Shown: positions 36,901 to 49,078 of the stretch, one piece after another
Layout of the letters: each line of letters begins with the position of its first letter
Position numbering within the stretch: position 1 is the stretch's first letter
Program-made: the position numbers and the translations under genes
NCBI GenBank assembly: GCA_027604685.1
Contig: JADHYX010000002.1
Coordinates: forward strand, 109,887-173,886
DNA: 64,000 nt
Source of the DNA: Lobulomyces angularis
Taxonomy: Eukaryota; Chytridiomycota; Chytridiomycetes; Lobulomycetales; Lobulomycetaceae
Reading direction: 5' to 3'
Notes under the pieces: generated by a model
Seen by the model: only the letters and a program-made list of their open reading frames with translations
Database searches by the model: none
What the model was told of the DNA's origin: nothing

Positions 36901-38607
36901 TTAATTTCCTCTTTCATCTCTCCATTGTTTCTGATTAGAATGATGACGACGATGGTGCTCCCTTTCGTGACTATGATGCTCCCTTTCTCTTTCGCTCAGT
37001 TTGTCTTGACTAGGATGTCTTTCATGTTTTAACATGTTTGGTCGCTGCTTTGGATGTTTCTGCGAGATCTAAAGAAAAGTTATATTTTGTTTAGTTATTT
37101 ATAACTGGGTTTAATGAAAATGCAAATGTCTTTTTTAATTTTCTTATTTTTTTTTCCTTTTGATAAACAATTTACCTTTGCAGAATATTCGGCCATTCGT
37201 TCTGACTTATGTTGCTAAAATAAACAAATTTTTTTTTTTTAATTTTTTATTGTTTTTAAGTTTTTGTTTTACTCGAGCACGATGATTTTCGTCAATATTT
37301 GGACCTAAACCGGCAGATAGTTGAATTAAACCATCTCTTTGCTTCAAAGTAAGCCAGTCTCGGTATGAATATGGTTCAAATTCGACGCTTTCTCTACCAT
37401 CAACACTACTGCCTTCACCACTACTCTCGCTGCTACTTGTATTTTGTCTAAGGTTTCTAAACTGATTGTACCTTTCAGCAGTTGAAAGTGAAACATGAGG
37501 ATGTGGAGAACTCTGCGGTTTTTGTTGTTGTTGCTGTAACTGCATCTTAAATGGCTGTCTCTTTCGTTGACTTTTTGAAGGTTTTTCAACAAAATTTGGA
37601 AAGTAGCTTTCTTCATTTTCTTGCTGAAATTGTCGTTGGTTGTTACCATAGTTATTTGAATATCCATGTGTAGTGTGTTGTGTTTGGATTTGGTATGTTG
37701 GTTGATTTTGATTTATAGAATTTGAGAACTGCTGATTAGCAGGACTTGGTTCAATAATAACTTGAGTCGAATTAGGCGATACCTGAACTTGCTGTTGTCC
37801 TTGTGGTTGCTGACTTAAAATTTGAACAAACTGGCCACCTTGCCCACCATTTAAATTTGGTTGTCTTTCAACTGTTACTACAGAACCGTTGGCCATTACT
37901 TCAACAGTATCCTGCTGAGGTGGTTGTTGTGACATGGTATTGGAATTTTGGGTATATTGAGCATTGGGAGAGCTAAAAAATGGTTGTTGCTGTTGCTGCG
38001 GTTGTTGCTGTTGCTGTGGTTGTTGGTTGGAGTGTTGTTGCAATTGCTGAGACCAGACTGGATTAAACTCCTGTTGTGGTTGTTGTTGTTGATGCTGTGA
38101 AAAATAGGGTTGCTTCAATTGATATGGGAATTGATTTTGTTGAAAATGAGGATGCTGGAATGCCGTGTTCATTTGTTGCTGTTGTTGCCCTCTTTGTTGG
38201 ATAAAATTTTGTTTGATAGCGTGATTTAAGGATGGTCTAACTTGTTGTTGCATTAAAGAAACGCACATTTGGTTGTTGTTAAATTGAGTGTTGGCCAGTC
38301 CATAATTTCCATTTCCAACAGGTGCAAAAGAACTCTGATGTGGTATATATTGTGAATCTGGTTGCGATGTTTGAGGAATTGACATTGGATTGGTCTGTTG
38401 TTGATTTATGCTCAAATTTGAGAAACCATCTAAACTCTGAGGTACTTGCAGTTGTGTTTGAGGGAGATTTAATGGTTGTTGTTGTTGTGGAAACTGTGGT
38501 TCCTTTGTCACTATTGCATACTGTGGTGGTAAACCTGGTTGCAAAGAGACAGGTTGGACGGTAAATACTGGAGGGGGAAGTTGTTGTTGTTGCGCTGGAG
38601 CAAACAT
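36901..38607 (-). CDS. Gln-rich protein with conserved C-terminal motif
   Basis: The ATG is at 38607. Three exons run to the stop TAA at 36901. The first about 350 residues are dominated by Gln, Pro and Asn (polyQ runs up to about six), a prion-like composition. The C-terminal quarter is different: SYRDWLTLKQRDGLIQLSAG, LGPNIDENHRARV and then QHKSERMAEYSAKI. The tail is His/Arg-rich (REREHHSHEREHHRRHH). The 'Y-x-D-W...LGPN...E-Y' arrangement looks like a conserved short domain found in animal and protist coiled-coil proteins, but I cannot name it reliably. A role in RNA or condensate biology would be speculation. Splicing at 37272 and 37172 keeps the motif in frame. Confidence 0.65.
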
Positions 38608-39270
38608 GTTAACTAATATTTTTTTAAAAACTTTTTAAATATCGATGGGTATAAAATTTTTATTTTTTAATCTAGAATATATTTTATTCTAATATTTTAA
38701 TTTATTTCTTTTCTATTTCTTTTTTATCTATTCCTATATAATTTTTTTTTGTGACAAAAAAAAAAAGAAACCTTCTTTGGTTTCTAAATCCATTTTTAAA
38801 AAAAAAAAAAAAAAAATTCTTTGTGATTGGTTAAAAAATATCTTGTAACTTAAAAAAGAAAATTTTTTTTTAATTTTTTTTCACTTTGATTTCATTTATC
38901 TTAGCAAAAAGAAAAATAAATCTGCTTTTTTGTTTTTAAAAAGGAGCAACTAAATTCTATATCAACCATGTTCATTTCATAATCTACAATTTTATTTTCT
39001 TTCATAAATAATTTAAAATTTTTTTTGGTTTTCGTTCATAAACGTTTTTAAAAAATTTTTATAATAAATGTTCAAAAAGAAATTTTTGTTTAATTCTTCA
39101 GTTTTTATTCAATTTTTTAAAAAAACCTATCAGAAGTTTTATTGCACTTTTTTGAAAATTCCAAAAATATAATTGAATTAAAATACTGAAAATCAACAAG
39201 GATTCATTTTTTTTTTTTTTATTATAGTTGAAAAAAAAAAATAAAAAAAATAAAATTTTTTTACTCAAAA
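38608..39270. promoter_or_regulatory. Divergent upstream region, Gln-rich gene / ELP6
   Basis: About 660 bp of A/T-rich sequence between divergent starts, with several homopolymer runs. No motif is assigned. Confidence 0.4.
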
Positions 39271-40328
39271 ATGGATTTTTTATTTTCACCAAGTTTAACT
39301 GAACCAAAATTATATCATCTTTCCTCTACTTTGGAAGCTGACGGCAATTTTCTTCCCCATCTATTTACAAAAATAATATTAAAAAATAATCTGAACTTGA
39401 TTATTCTTGGATTAAAAGAAACAGAATCTTCCTTCGTTGCTTTAGGAAGAAAGCTTGTTAGTATCAAAAGATTTTTTGTTTATAAATTTTATAATTGATC
39501 TAAAATCTAAAATTTTAAATCATATGATTTTTAATTAAATATTATTATTTTTTTTTTTTTTTTAGGGAAGTAATGTAGCATTGATGAAGTCGAAAGGATT
39601 ATTTAATTTTTTAGAAGTAAAAAATGAATTGTTAGATAATAATTTTGCTGCTATCAAATTATTGATTACCGACAAAATTACGAAAAATATTGTTGATTCC
39701 ACTTGTATTATGATAGACAATATTTCGATAATGTTGGATTTAGGCGTCAATTTGATTAATACAATAGATTTAATTCAGTTTTGCCAATCGGTAAAGATTA
39801 AAAAAAAAAAAAAAGTTATTAGTTAAAAAACTAATTTCCTTCTTCTTTTTTTTTTTTTAATTTTTTTTTTTTTTTTGCAACCAACCCAAAATGAATTTTT
39901 TATTTTTATTTCTTTTTCCTTTTTAGAACAGTAAATTTCAAATTATTCATACCAATGCAGATGCAAGCTTATTGGAAAACAACACTCATTTTTATTTATC
40001 GCAATACCTAAAACATTCTTCGAATAATATTATCACCGTGCAAGGGTTAAAAACTGGTATGTCACAAGGTGTACATGGTGAAGTAAGTGAAGGAAGCAAT
40101 TTTTTTTTAAATATATATATATACGAACTGTTAAATTTTTTAAAGATATTTTTTTCACCTGGTTGCCAAATTTTACCAACGATCGATCACTCAAATCAGA
40201 GTTCTCAAAAAAGCGTTACAAAGGAAAGTGCAGCAGTGTTATTGTCTCAAACTTTTAATTTACAGTATAAAGTTGAGGATAATAATGTTCTGTTTTTTGC
40301 TAAAGGGCTAAGCAATGAAGTGCTGTAA
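39271..40328 (+). CDS. ELP6: Elongator complex subunit Elp6
   Basis: Four exons code for about 245 residues. YHLSSTLEADGNFLPHLFTK and NLIILGLKETESSFVALGRK match the opening RecA-like strand and helix of Elp6. MIDNISIMLDLGVN and LIQFCQS correspond to the 'DDLS-LL-LG' and following helix. There is no Walker A motif, as expected for Elp6. Elp4-Elp5-Elp6 form a hexameric ring that assists tRNA wobble-uridine modification by Elongator. The exons join at 39456/39568, 39789/39928 and 40083/40145 in frame. The stop TAA is at 40326-40328, and it converges with the PheRS gene 147 bp away. Confidence 0.82.
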
Positions 40329-40475
40329 TATAAAGGTTTTTTATGTTATAAATGCCCTTTTGTAGATTTTTTCTAAAAACTGAATTGGAAAAAAATTTTG
40401 AATCTAATTTTTTTTTTTTTTTTTTTTCATAGTAAAATTAAAATATAAGAAAAAACATTTATTAATTCTAGATAT

Positions 40476-42099
40476 TTATCGTAATTCTATATCAAATCTT
40501 TTTAACATTATATCTTTAACTTTATTTTGAATTTCATCAACTTCTGCATTAGTAAATGTTCTATTCAAAGAACAATAGTTTATTCTGTAACACTTACTTT
40601 TTCTTCCTGTTTTTGGGTGAGTAAATTCATCAATCTAAATATCAAAAAATTTAAAATTTACAAAACATATTATGTGATAAGAAAATTTACCAATTTAACA
40701 TCTTCAGCTAAATCACCAGCAGCATCTCTAACAACATCAAAAATCTCGTTATCATGCACATTTACGTTGGTGTCACTTTTATTTTTTCCCAACCAAAATG
40801 AAATATCCTGTGAAGATAAAAATGGAAAAAAAAAATTTCATAAAAAAAAAAAAATTAAAAAATACCTTGTAACAGCTTGGATACTTACTAAAAGATTGAA
40901 ACTGCGTAATTTGACCTTTTTTAAACTGTGAAAGAAATCTTTCATCTTGACTCCAAAAAAGTCTTATATCCGGAATATTAAATAAAACCATTGCAATTCT
41001 AAATTTTTAATACGATAAAAAAGTTAAATATGAAACTTCATTCTTTTATTTGGCACCAATTACCTTTCTAAACCTAGACCAAAAGCCCATCCAACTTTAT
41101 CACCATTTCCTATTTAATTTTTAAAAAAAATTTAAAAATTAAATAAAATTTTAAATAATCATTTAAAAAACCAGTTTTGTTTAGGATTTCTTGTTGAATC
41201 ACACCACAACCGCACAATTCCAGCCATTTGCCTCTGAATAAAACCTCCATTTCCCAACTTGGACTTGTAAAAGGAAAAAAAGCTTCGATCCATCTTATTT
41301 GCAAGTTCTCATCTTCATTTTTAAATAATTCTTTAATTAATCCTTCTAAACTTTTTTTTAAATTATTTACAACTAGGTCACACTCATTCAAATCATGGCA
41401 GGTTTGAATTGGACCTCCTTTTTTTTCCTCTTTTATATTGAATTTCGTCACACTGTTTTGAATCTTTGACTCTTCTGTCAAGTTTGACTTAGAAAACAGT
41501 TTTATGCCTTCCATTTGATGAAAAACGGGATAATGACTAACATCGATTTCATCTCTTCTATACACATCAGCTTTTATTAGAAGAAATATTAAATTGTGTT
41601 ACCATTGTTACATTTACTAACCACTAATTAAATATCCATCCGAAAGTTTAGAAGATAATACTTCTCTTTGATGAGCTGAAGTGTGCGTTCGTAAAAGTTG
41701 ATTTTCATTGATGTAATAAGTGTCAGTAGGAGCTCTACCAGGATGATCCTTGTGAATAAATAAATCATCAAAGTTTTGCTTGGCAGTAACTACTGGATTT
41801 AACAAGTTGTCAACAGCCTTATATTGGTTTTTAAAATTTTTTTCAAAATGGTCCTCAATCAACGACTTTAAAATTGTTAAAGGATGATTTTCATTTTTCA
41901 ATAACTTCACATTTATCTTCTGCAAAATAGAAGTCGATAAGTTGTTAAACGGATCAGTTTTATATTTTTCATTACAAATTTGAATATAATGCCCACTTTC
42001 AGAACTATTAACTGATTTTACATTCGTAGAAAAATTTAAAAACAACTTATTGAAATTTAAATGTCTTGAAAATCTACTTTGCATGACACTCATAATCAT
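40476..42099 (-). CDS. MSF1: Mitochondrial phenylalanyl-tRNA synthetase
   Basis: Five or six exons from the ATG at 42099 to the stop at 40476. The N-terminus ([18 protein letters not shown]) is basic and suits mitochondrial import. Class II motifs are present: [10 protein letters not shown], the motif 2 area [28 protein letters not shown], and motif 3 [13 protein letters not shown]. The C-terminal anticodon-binding (FDX-ACB) domain runs from [15 protein letters not shown] to [17 protein letters not shown] and [13 protein letters not shown]. The single-chain form is typical of the mitochondrial enzyme. It shows that the organelle translates its own genome. The gene diverges from MGE1, another matrix protein, over a 150-bp spacer. 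Confidence 0.94.
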
Positions 42100-42249
42100 T
42101 TTTTTTTTCTACTCTACTTATATCTCCAGTAATTGTTGATGGTCTTGATCGCTTAAAATCTTTGTTGTAAAACAAAAAATAGAATTTTATCTAATCTTAA
42201 TTAAAAAAAAAAAAAAAAAAATTAATTTATTTTATAACAAATATTAAAG
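42100..42249. promoter_or_regulatory. Bidirectional promoter region, mitochondrial PheRS / MGE1
   Basis: 150 bp separate the divergent ATGs of two genes for mitochondrial matrix proteins, so co-regulation is plausible. A poly-A run lies near 42203-42220. No consensus motif is assigned. Confidence 0.4.
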
Positions 42250-43076
42250 ATGTTTGCAGTTCCGAGATTAATCTTAAAGAAAAATTCTTCATTGGTGTTA
42301 AAGACCAATCTAAAGATAAATCCAATTTTGACTCATCGTTTCCACTACTCTACTGACAAACCTACTGAAACTAACTCTGCAAATGCTGAAACCACTCAAA
42401 ATAATGCTACAAAGAATGAGAATGTTTCAAAAGTTGAAGAATACGAAACCAAAATAGCACAGCTACAAGTAAAAAAAAATTTTAAAAAGTCCTTTCATTT
42501 ACTTAAATAATTTTTAAGGACTCTTACAGAAGAGCTTTAGCCGAAACTGAAAACATTCGTCAACGTTCAAAAAAAGAAATAGATGCTGCAAAAGTTTACT
42601 CAATTCAAAAGTTTGCCTCAGATTTATTGGATAGTGCAGATATCTTAACATTAGCCTTACAGAGTGTACCAAAGGAGGAAGTGAAACAAGAAAGTCAAAA
42701 TAAGCATTTAAAAGATCTTTTTGAAGGTGTTTCAATGACCAAAACTGAACTCTTAAAAACCTTCAAAAGACACGGAGTAGAGCCATTTGATCCTATTGGT
42801 GAGAAATTTGACCATAATAAACATGAAGCATTATTCCAAAACGCTCTTCCAGGTATTTAATTTTAATTTCTTTTCAATTGAGATTTCATTTTTGTAAACA
42901 AAAAAAACCAGATTTCTAACACCTACATAAAAAATTTCCTCAATTCATATTTATATGTATTTTTTTTTTTAGGGAAAGAGGCTGGTACTGTGTTTCACAC
43001 CACAAAAATTGGTTATACTATAAATGGTCGTGTCCTTAGACCAGCCAAAGTTGGTGTTGTGAAATCAGAAGATTGA
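42250..43076 (+). CDS. MGE1: Mitochondrial GrpE-type nucleotide exchange factor
   Basis: Three exons code for about 220 residues. A basic presequence (MFAVPRLILKKNSSLVLK) precedes a Thr/Asn-rich spacer. The long coiled coil carries SYRRALAETENIRQRSKKE, the GrpE signature helix, followed by KFASDLLDSADILTLAL. The C-terminal beta-wing has GVEPFDPIGEKFDHNKHEAL and GYTINGRVLRPAKVGV. Mge1 releases ADP from mitochondrial Hsp70 during protein import and folding. The introns at about 42470-42519 and 42855-42972 keep the frame. The stop TGA is at 43074-43076. Confidence 0.96.
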
Positions 43077-43352
43077 GTATTTAAGTGAAAAAATAAAATA
43101 AAAATGTTTCTAAATTAGTATTAATTTAATATTTAAATAATAAAAATAAACCAGATTAAAAATGTATTGTGTTAAATAGTATTTTTAAAAAAAAGGTATT
43201 GATTTTAAAAACGGTTTTAATACTTTTCTTTTTATTTCGAATGAATCAGAGAAAGAAATTAATTGTGCAAAAACCTTAGTTCCTTTTTAAATTTTTTCTA
43301 ATATTGGTAGGATAAACTTTAGACGAAAATATGATATTAAAAATAAACATTT

Positions 43353-44710
43353 CTACATAATAATAGCAGGTTCTGCAACATGTGCGCTTAATGTTTTATG
43401 AGGAAGCACCTTTCCACCATTTACATATATCTAATAAATTGTTAAAAAATTAAATTCTAAAATTTTTATAATACCTCATCACCAACGTGGACATCATCCC
43501 CCAAAACGGTAACATTCTCGAGCCTAGCCCATTTCCCAACAGTAGAATGCCAGCCAACTATAGTAGAATTCAACCAAGAGTGATCTTTAACGGTAGAATT
43601 TGCGAGTAGAACAGTTTTTGAAATTCGAACACCATTACCGATTACCACATTCGGTCCAATGACTACATTAGGACCAATTTTACAATCTTCTCCTATCTTT
43701 GCTGAAGGGTCTATTAATACGTGTCCTATTATACCTTTTTCTTTTGATTGAGATAGTGCTTGAGGAGTTTTTTTAGATACCGAGGTTAAATAAAGTCCAA
43801 CGCCACTAAGGTAATCCTTGGGTTGTCCAACATCCATCCAAAAACCAGGTAATTCCATTGCGTAAAGTTCGGATTCTTTAGCCATAACAGGAAATATTTC
43901 AGTCTCTATAGATGTTGGTTTAGGCTATTTTATTAAATTTTTCTTTAAAAATTCAATTTTTGAAATGATACGTACATCGATTCTATTTAAAATGCTTGGG
44001 TTAAATATATATATTCCAGCGTTGATTTTGTTACTAACAAAAACACTTGGCTTTTCAACAAATCTATCTATGCAATTGGATCCTTTGCGATTTACAACTA
44101 CTCCATATTTCGAAGGTTCCTCTACTCTAGTAACCTGATTTTAGAATTTCAGCAATAAATAATAAAATCTTCTTAGGATTAAGGTATTTTACCAAAACAG
44201 TTCCCTCTTTTCCATGGTCATTATGGAACTTTAGCATTTGCTGAAAAGGAAAGTCACAAATAACATCACTATTTAAGACAAAAAAAGGTTTTCCAGTTTT
44301 TCCTAAAACTTCTTTGGCAAGTGCCAATGGTCCAGCCTGGCAATTAAATAATAAAATAAAAAAATTTTTTTTTTTGTTATAATTACAGTTCCCAAAGGTT
44401 CATTTTCGACAGAAAAAGTTATTTTTATATTAAACTCTTGTTCATACTTTTTCATTGTGTTAACCATCACTTCAGGTCTGTAATTTACAGCCAATACAAT
44501 ATCAGTGACGCCAATTTCAGCTAAAGCAGCAATTTGATGAACTATCATTGGTTTATTTCCGAATTCAACTAGTGGTTTAGGAACAGTAAGAGTTAAAGGT
44601 CTCAACCTTGTACCAAAACCTAATTGAAAGTAAATGAAGTTGTGTAGTTTGAAAATTGGGAAATACAATTGTTTTTAAATACCACCAACTAATATTAGTG
44701 CCGATGCCAT
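43353..44710 (-). CDS. PSA1: Mannose-1-phosphate guanylyltransferase (GDP-mannose pyrophosphorylase)
   Basis: The ATG is at 44710 ([10 protein letters not shown]) and the stop TAG at 43353; about six exons. The nucleotidyltransferase signature [19 protein letters not shown] is intact, followed by [14 protein letters not shown], containing the catalytic Asp, and [38 protein letters not shown] closes the catalytic domain. The C-terminal half is a left-handed beta-helix with hexapeptide repeats ([20 protein letters not shown]). The last exon adds [12 protein letters not shown], the usual C-terminus. The enzyme makes GDP-mannose for N- and O-glycans, GPI anchors and the cell wall, and so feeds mannosyltransferases such as the KTR protein at 54-56 kb. 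Confidence 0.96.
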
Positions 44711-45032
44711 AATTAAATAGTAAAAAAAAAAGGTTTAGAAAAAAATTGAAATTTTCTTGATCAAAAAAGTGCTTGTAAATAATTTAAAAAAAAAAACAAA
44801 TTTTTCAATTTCACAACGCGGCAAAAAAAGAAAAAGAAAGCAAGTAACTCTGAGATTTATTACTTAAAAATCACTGCTGTTTTGCCAGATCTACTGCTGT
44901 AACAGAAGCTCCTACAAAGTTTTTTTGCATTTCTAATACAGTGCCCCCAAAGCCACCGAGTCTATAAAATTTTTCTTGAAAAAAAAAAAAAAAAAAAAAA
45001 ATTCATCAGTTTCATTTCCAAATCAATTCTAA
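44711..45032. promoter_or_regulatory. Divergent promoter region, PSA1 / ADE4
   Basis: 322 bp between divergent start codons. It contains a 20+ A run at about 44979-45001 just before the ADE4 start. A purine-pathway control site is not recognised. Confidence 0.35.
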
Positions 45033-47194
45033 ATGTGTGGTATTGCAGCCGTCATTTTGGCGGATTCACTATCTTCTGAATGTGTTAGCACGGAATTGTA
45101 TGAGGCTCTTGGAATTTTACAGCATCGAGGTCAAGTAAGTATTCAAATTTATTGTGAGTAAATTCTGGATACTGACTGTTTTAACTGAAATTTTTTCTCA
45201 AATTTTACTATCGAAATCACAATATTATAATAGAAAATAATTTTTACAGTATTAAAAAATTTTTTAAAACTTCTTTTCCAGGATGCTGCTGGAATTGTTA
45301 CTTGTGGTCAAAAGGGAAGGCTCTATCAATGTAAAGGAAACGGAATGGTTAGAGATGTGTTTAATAAATCTCAACTAGAAGCTTTACGAGGTTGGATGGG
45401 GTTGTCTCACGGTAAAACTTCACCGATCATTAATTTAAGAAGCTTTTTATTAATTTTAGTTCGTTATCCCACTGCTGGCACTTCCTCAAACTCTGAAGCA
45501 CAACCATTTTTTGTTAACAGTCCTTATGGCATCGCATTCGCTCATGTAATAATTCATTGAAAACTACCCTATATTTGATCAATTTGAAAATAAAATTTTG
45601 TTATTTATTAACTATAATTTTTTTTTTAATCTAGAACGGAAATTTAACAAATGCACAAGAATTACATGATTTTTTAGATTTCGAAGCACATCGACATGTT
45701 AACACTGATTCTGACTCAGAATTACTGTTAAACATATTTGCAAACCATTTACAAAAGACGGGAAAATTTAGGTAAAGATTTGTTTTTGTTCTTTTTTTTT
45801 TTTTATCAATATATCAATTTTTCTATCGAAAGAGTAAATGAAGAGGACATATTTTCGGCATTACAAGGAGTTTATAATCAGTGTAGAGGTGGATATGCGT
45901 GCATGGGTATGATTGCTGGATTTGGATTATTTGCTTTCAGAGTAACATATTGTCGTTTGACATACTTTCTTTTAATATTCGTAGGATCCCAATGGAATTA
46001 GACCATTGATATATGGGGAAAGGAAAACTTCGAAAGGAACTGACTATATGCTTTCTTCTGAGAGTGTTGCTTTAGACGCCTTGGGTTTTGTTAATTTCGT
46101 AGATGTTGGCCCAGGTATGTTTTTCTAAAAAACTATTAAGCTATTTAATAATTTGTAGGTGAAGCCATTATTATAACCAAAGATGGCTTATCAAAAAGGC
46201 AATGCTGTAAGCCAAAAGAATTTACACCGTGCATTTTTGAATATGTTTATTTTGCTAGACCTGATTCAGTAATGGATGGTGTTTCAGTGTATAGATCTCG
46301 ATTAGCAATGGGTGAAGCATTGGCAAAAACAGTTATCAGAAAATTTGGACAAAATAAAGTGGATATTGATGTTGTTGTCCCGGTATATTATAATAAAAGT
46401 TTCCTTTTTAAGGTATATTTAATTTTTTTTTAGGTTCCTGACACTTCTAGAACAGCAGCATTGCAAGTAGCTACAGCTTTAAACATAGTGTATCGAGAAG
46501 GCTTTATAAAAAATAGATATATTGGTAGAACTTTTATAATGCCGGGGCAGTCCTTGCGGTACAAATATTTATGTCTGGTAAATTAACCTTTGTATTTAGA
46601 AAAAAAAGTGTAAGAAGAAAACTGAATCCAATGCCTATGGAATTTAACGGAAAAAATGTTTTAATTGTTGATGACTCAATTGTTAGAGGCACCACTTCTA
46701 GAGAAATTGTACAAATGGCTAGAGAAAGTGGTGCCAAAAAAGTTTACTTTGCTTCCTGTGCTCCACCTATAAAGTATTTAAAATAATCATTTTTATGAAT
46801 TTACATTTTGTAAATGTTAAAGATATCCTAATGTGTATGGGATAGATATGCCAACGCGACATGAGCTAGTTGCATATAATCGTACAGAGAATGAAATTGC
46901 AGTAGAAATTGGAGCGGATGAAGTGATATTTCAGGTATACTATGGTTTTGTATATACAATAAACTTAAGAAACTACAGGATTTACAAGATTTGGTAGAAT
47001 CTGTGTCGCAGTTTAATGTAAATTTAAAAAATTTTGATGTGTCAGTATTTAATGGATGTTACATAACTGGTGATATTACCAATGCATACTTAAAGGCTTT
47101 GGCGGATTTTCGTAGTGAAGTTGCAAAAGATAATAGAATAAAATTTGTCGACACTGATGTTATAGGATTGCATAACAGTTTTCAAAAAGAATAG
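45033..47194 (+). CDS. ADE4: Amidophosphoribosyltransferase (glutamine PRPP amidotransferase)
   Basis: About eight exons code for about 520 residues. The N-terminal MCGIAAVI supplies the catalytic Cys2 of the glutaminase, followed by [41 protein letters not shown] and [12 protein letters not shown]. The second domain has [40 protein letters not shown] and the PRPP-binding loop [13 protein letters not shown]. The enzyme carries out the first committed step of purine synthesis, PRPP plus glutamine to phosphoribosylamine, in the cytosol. No propeptide precedes the Cys. The intron between 46556 and 46602 is supported by joining GQSLR to [11 protein letters not shown] in frame. The stop is at 47194. 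Confidence 0.96.
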
Positions 47195-47621
47195 TTAATT
47201 TATAAGTATTGATAATTTTTTTTTTACCTTTTTTTTATAGATTTTTGAATTGTTAATTTTTTTTTATAAAATTAAGAAATACAACTCATTTTTATTCAAA
47301 TACACAAGTTAAATAAAATTTTAAAAAAAAATTATTGTTTTTCAATTCCAAAAACTCTAACTTAACGACATTCTTAATTCGACAAAAAGAACAGTTAGTC
47401 GGCTGAGAAATTTACAAATAGCAATCAACTAATATTACGAAATGCCTTATGTTCTTTGTATATTTTATTCCAAATATATGTTTTTGAAAATAAATTTCAA
47501 GTCTGAATCACTTCGAAAGTGAACGCAAAAACTAAAAAATAAAACCATACACACATTTTGTTCTTTAACAAAAAAAATAATTGTTACACAAAAACTTCCT
47601 TTTTAAATTTTGTAAACCAAC
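47195..47621. promoter_or_regulatory. Upstream region of the eS1 ribosomal protein gene
   Basis: About 430 bp that include the ADE4 3' end. The 47350-47570 part is less repetitive than its surroundings and probably contains the ribosomal-protein promoter. No consensus was identified. Confidence 0.35.
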
Positions 47622-48796
47622 ATGGCAGTCGTAAGTCAAAAAATTATTGAAAATAGTTTCCGTAAACATTAAATTTTTGTAGGGAAAGAACAAGAGATTA
47701 TCTAAAGGAAAAAAAGGATTAAAGAAGAAGACGTAAGTTTTAAACATTCATTTTTTTAATATCCCAATCATCCTCACAACCTTTCAGCATTTTGTGATCT
47801 TTTAATCACTTGCTGTATTTTAATTAACATGCATTAGTCATACTTCACATAATTTATTTCGTTAAATTGGATGGGATGGGATTGAACTATCCCACCAAAA
47901 AAAAAAAAAAATAACATTTACTAAATACATTAAATTAGCGATGCCTTTGCACGTAAAGATTGGTACGATATTAAAGCTCCATCTATGTTTGAAAAACGTG
48001 ATGTTGGAAAAACTCTTGTAAACCGTACTCAAGGATTAAGTAAGCATTTATTAATAAATTTAACTTTTTTTTAACTTTAAAAAAGACAATGCCGCTGATT
48101 CTTTGAAGCATAGAGTATTAGATGTTTCTCTAGCGGATCTCAATGCAAATCAAGAAGATTCCTATAGAAAAATCAGACTTCAAGTTCACGAAATCCAAGG
48201 TAAAAACTGTTTGACCAATTTTTACGGTATGGATTTCACCGCTGACAAATTAAAGTCCCTCGTTAAAAAATGGCAGGTATGATATTTTTTCTTTTTTTTA
48301 TTTTTGTTTTAATACTTTTTTGTAGTCCTTAATTGAAGCCCATGTTGACGTTAAAACTACTGATGGTTATCTTTTACGTCTTTTTGCCATCGCTTTTACC
48401 AAGAGAAGACCAAATCAAATTTCCAAAACCACTTATGCACAAAATTCACAAATTAGACAAATTCGTAAAAAGATGTTTGAAATCATGGTTAAACAAAGTA
48501 CTTCTTGCGATTTGAAAGATTTAGTTGCTAAATTTATTCCGGAAGTTATGGGAAAAGAAATTGAAAAAGCCTGTCATGGAATCTACCCATTGCAAAATGT
48601 TTACATCCGCAAATGTAAAATTTTAAAAGCACCTAAGTTTGATTTGGGAAAATTACTCGAATTACATGGAGAATCAGGTGAAGATACAGGTAAACCTGTA
48701 GTTGGTTCAAAGGCTTTCAAAGAGGTAATATTACTTGACTTTATTTATTTTAATTTTTTTTTTTAATGTTTTTAGCAAGTATTTGATTCTGTTTAA
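47622..48796 (+). CDS. RPS1: 40S ribosomal protein eS1 (Rps1/S3a)
   Basis: About six exons code for about 260 residues. The first exon is only MAV, followed at once by an intron, a layout common in ribosomal protein genes. Key sequence: [53 protein letters not shown]-like [11 protein letters not shown], and [35 protein letters not shown] and RKKMFEIM follow, with [20 protein letters not shown] before the end. The C-terminus is KEQVFDSV. Intron 2 (47733-47938, 206 nt) is unusually long for this window. The protein sits at the mRNA exit of the small subunit. The stop TAA is at 48794-48796. Confidence 0.96.
47877..47894. other. Small hairpin in eS1 intron 2
   Basis: TGGGAT (47877-47882) pairs with ATCCCA (47889-47894) over a 6-nt loop. 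It lies in the longest intron of the ribosomal gene. I see no C/D or H/ACA boxes, so no snoRNA is called. Confidence 0.4.
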
Positions 48797-49078
48797 AGTA
48801 ATTTTATTTTTAAATTTTAATATATTAAATTAGGTTTAACAATATATAAATTTTTTTGTTAATTGCATCTTTTCTTTTAATTATTTATTGTTTCTTTCCT
48901 TTTGTGTTGTATGTTTTATACTCTATTGTGAGTGATTCTTCACAATTAAGAAAGGCTCCTATTTATTTTTTTTTCATAGACCACTCAAACCTTTCTAAGT
49001 GTTATTTTGCTATTTTTTCCTGTTACAATTTTGCACTTACCAAAATTTTTGATACCCAAATACATTGATAATACATAT

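Noticed and set aside
37344..37667. 107-codon second minus frame within the Gln-rich gene
   Set aside because: Alternative frame of the polyQ exon. The main frame continues to the conserved C-terminal motif.
47871..47895. tRNA T-arm-like GGGATTGAACTATCCC in the eS1 intron
   Set aside because: The stem and loop lengths do not fit a T-arm, and no acceptor, D or anticodon arm is found nearby.
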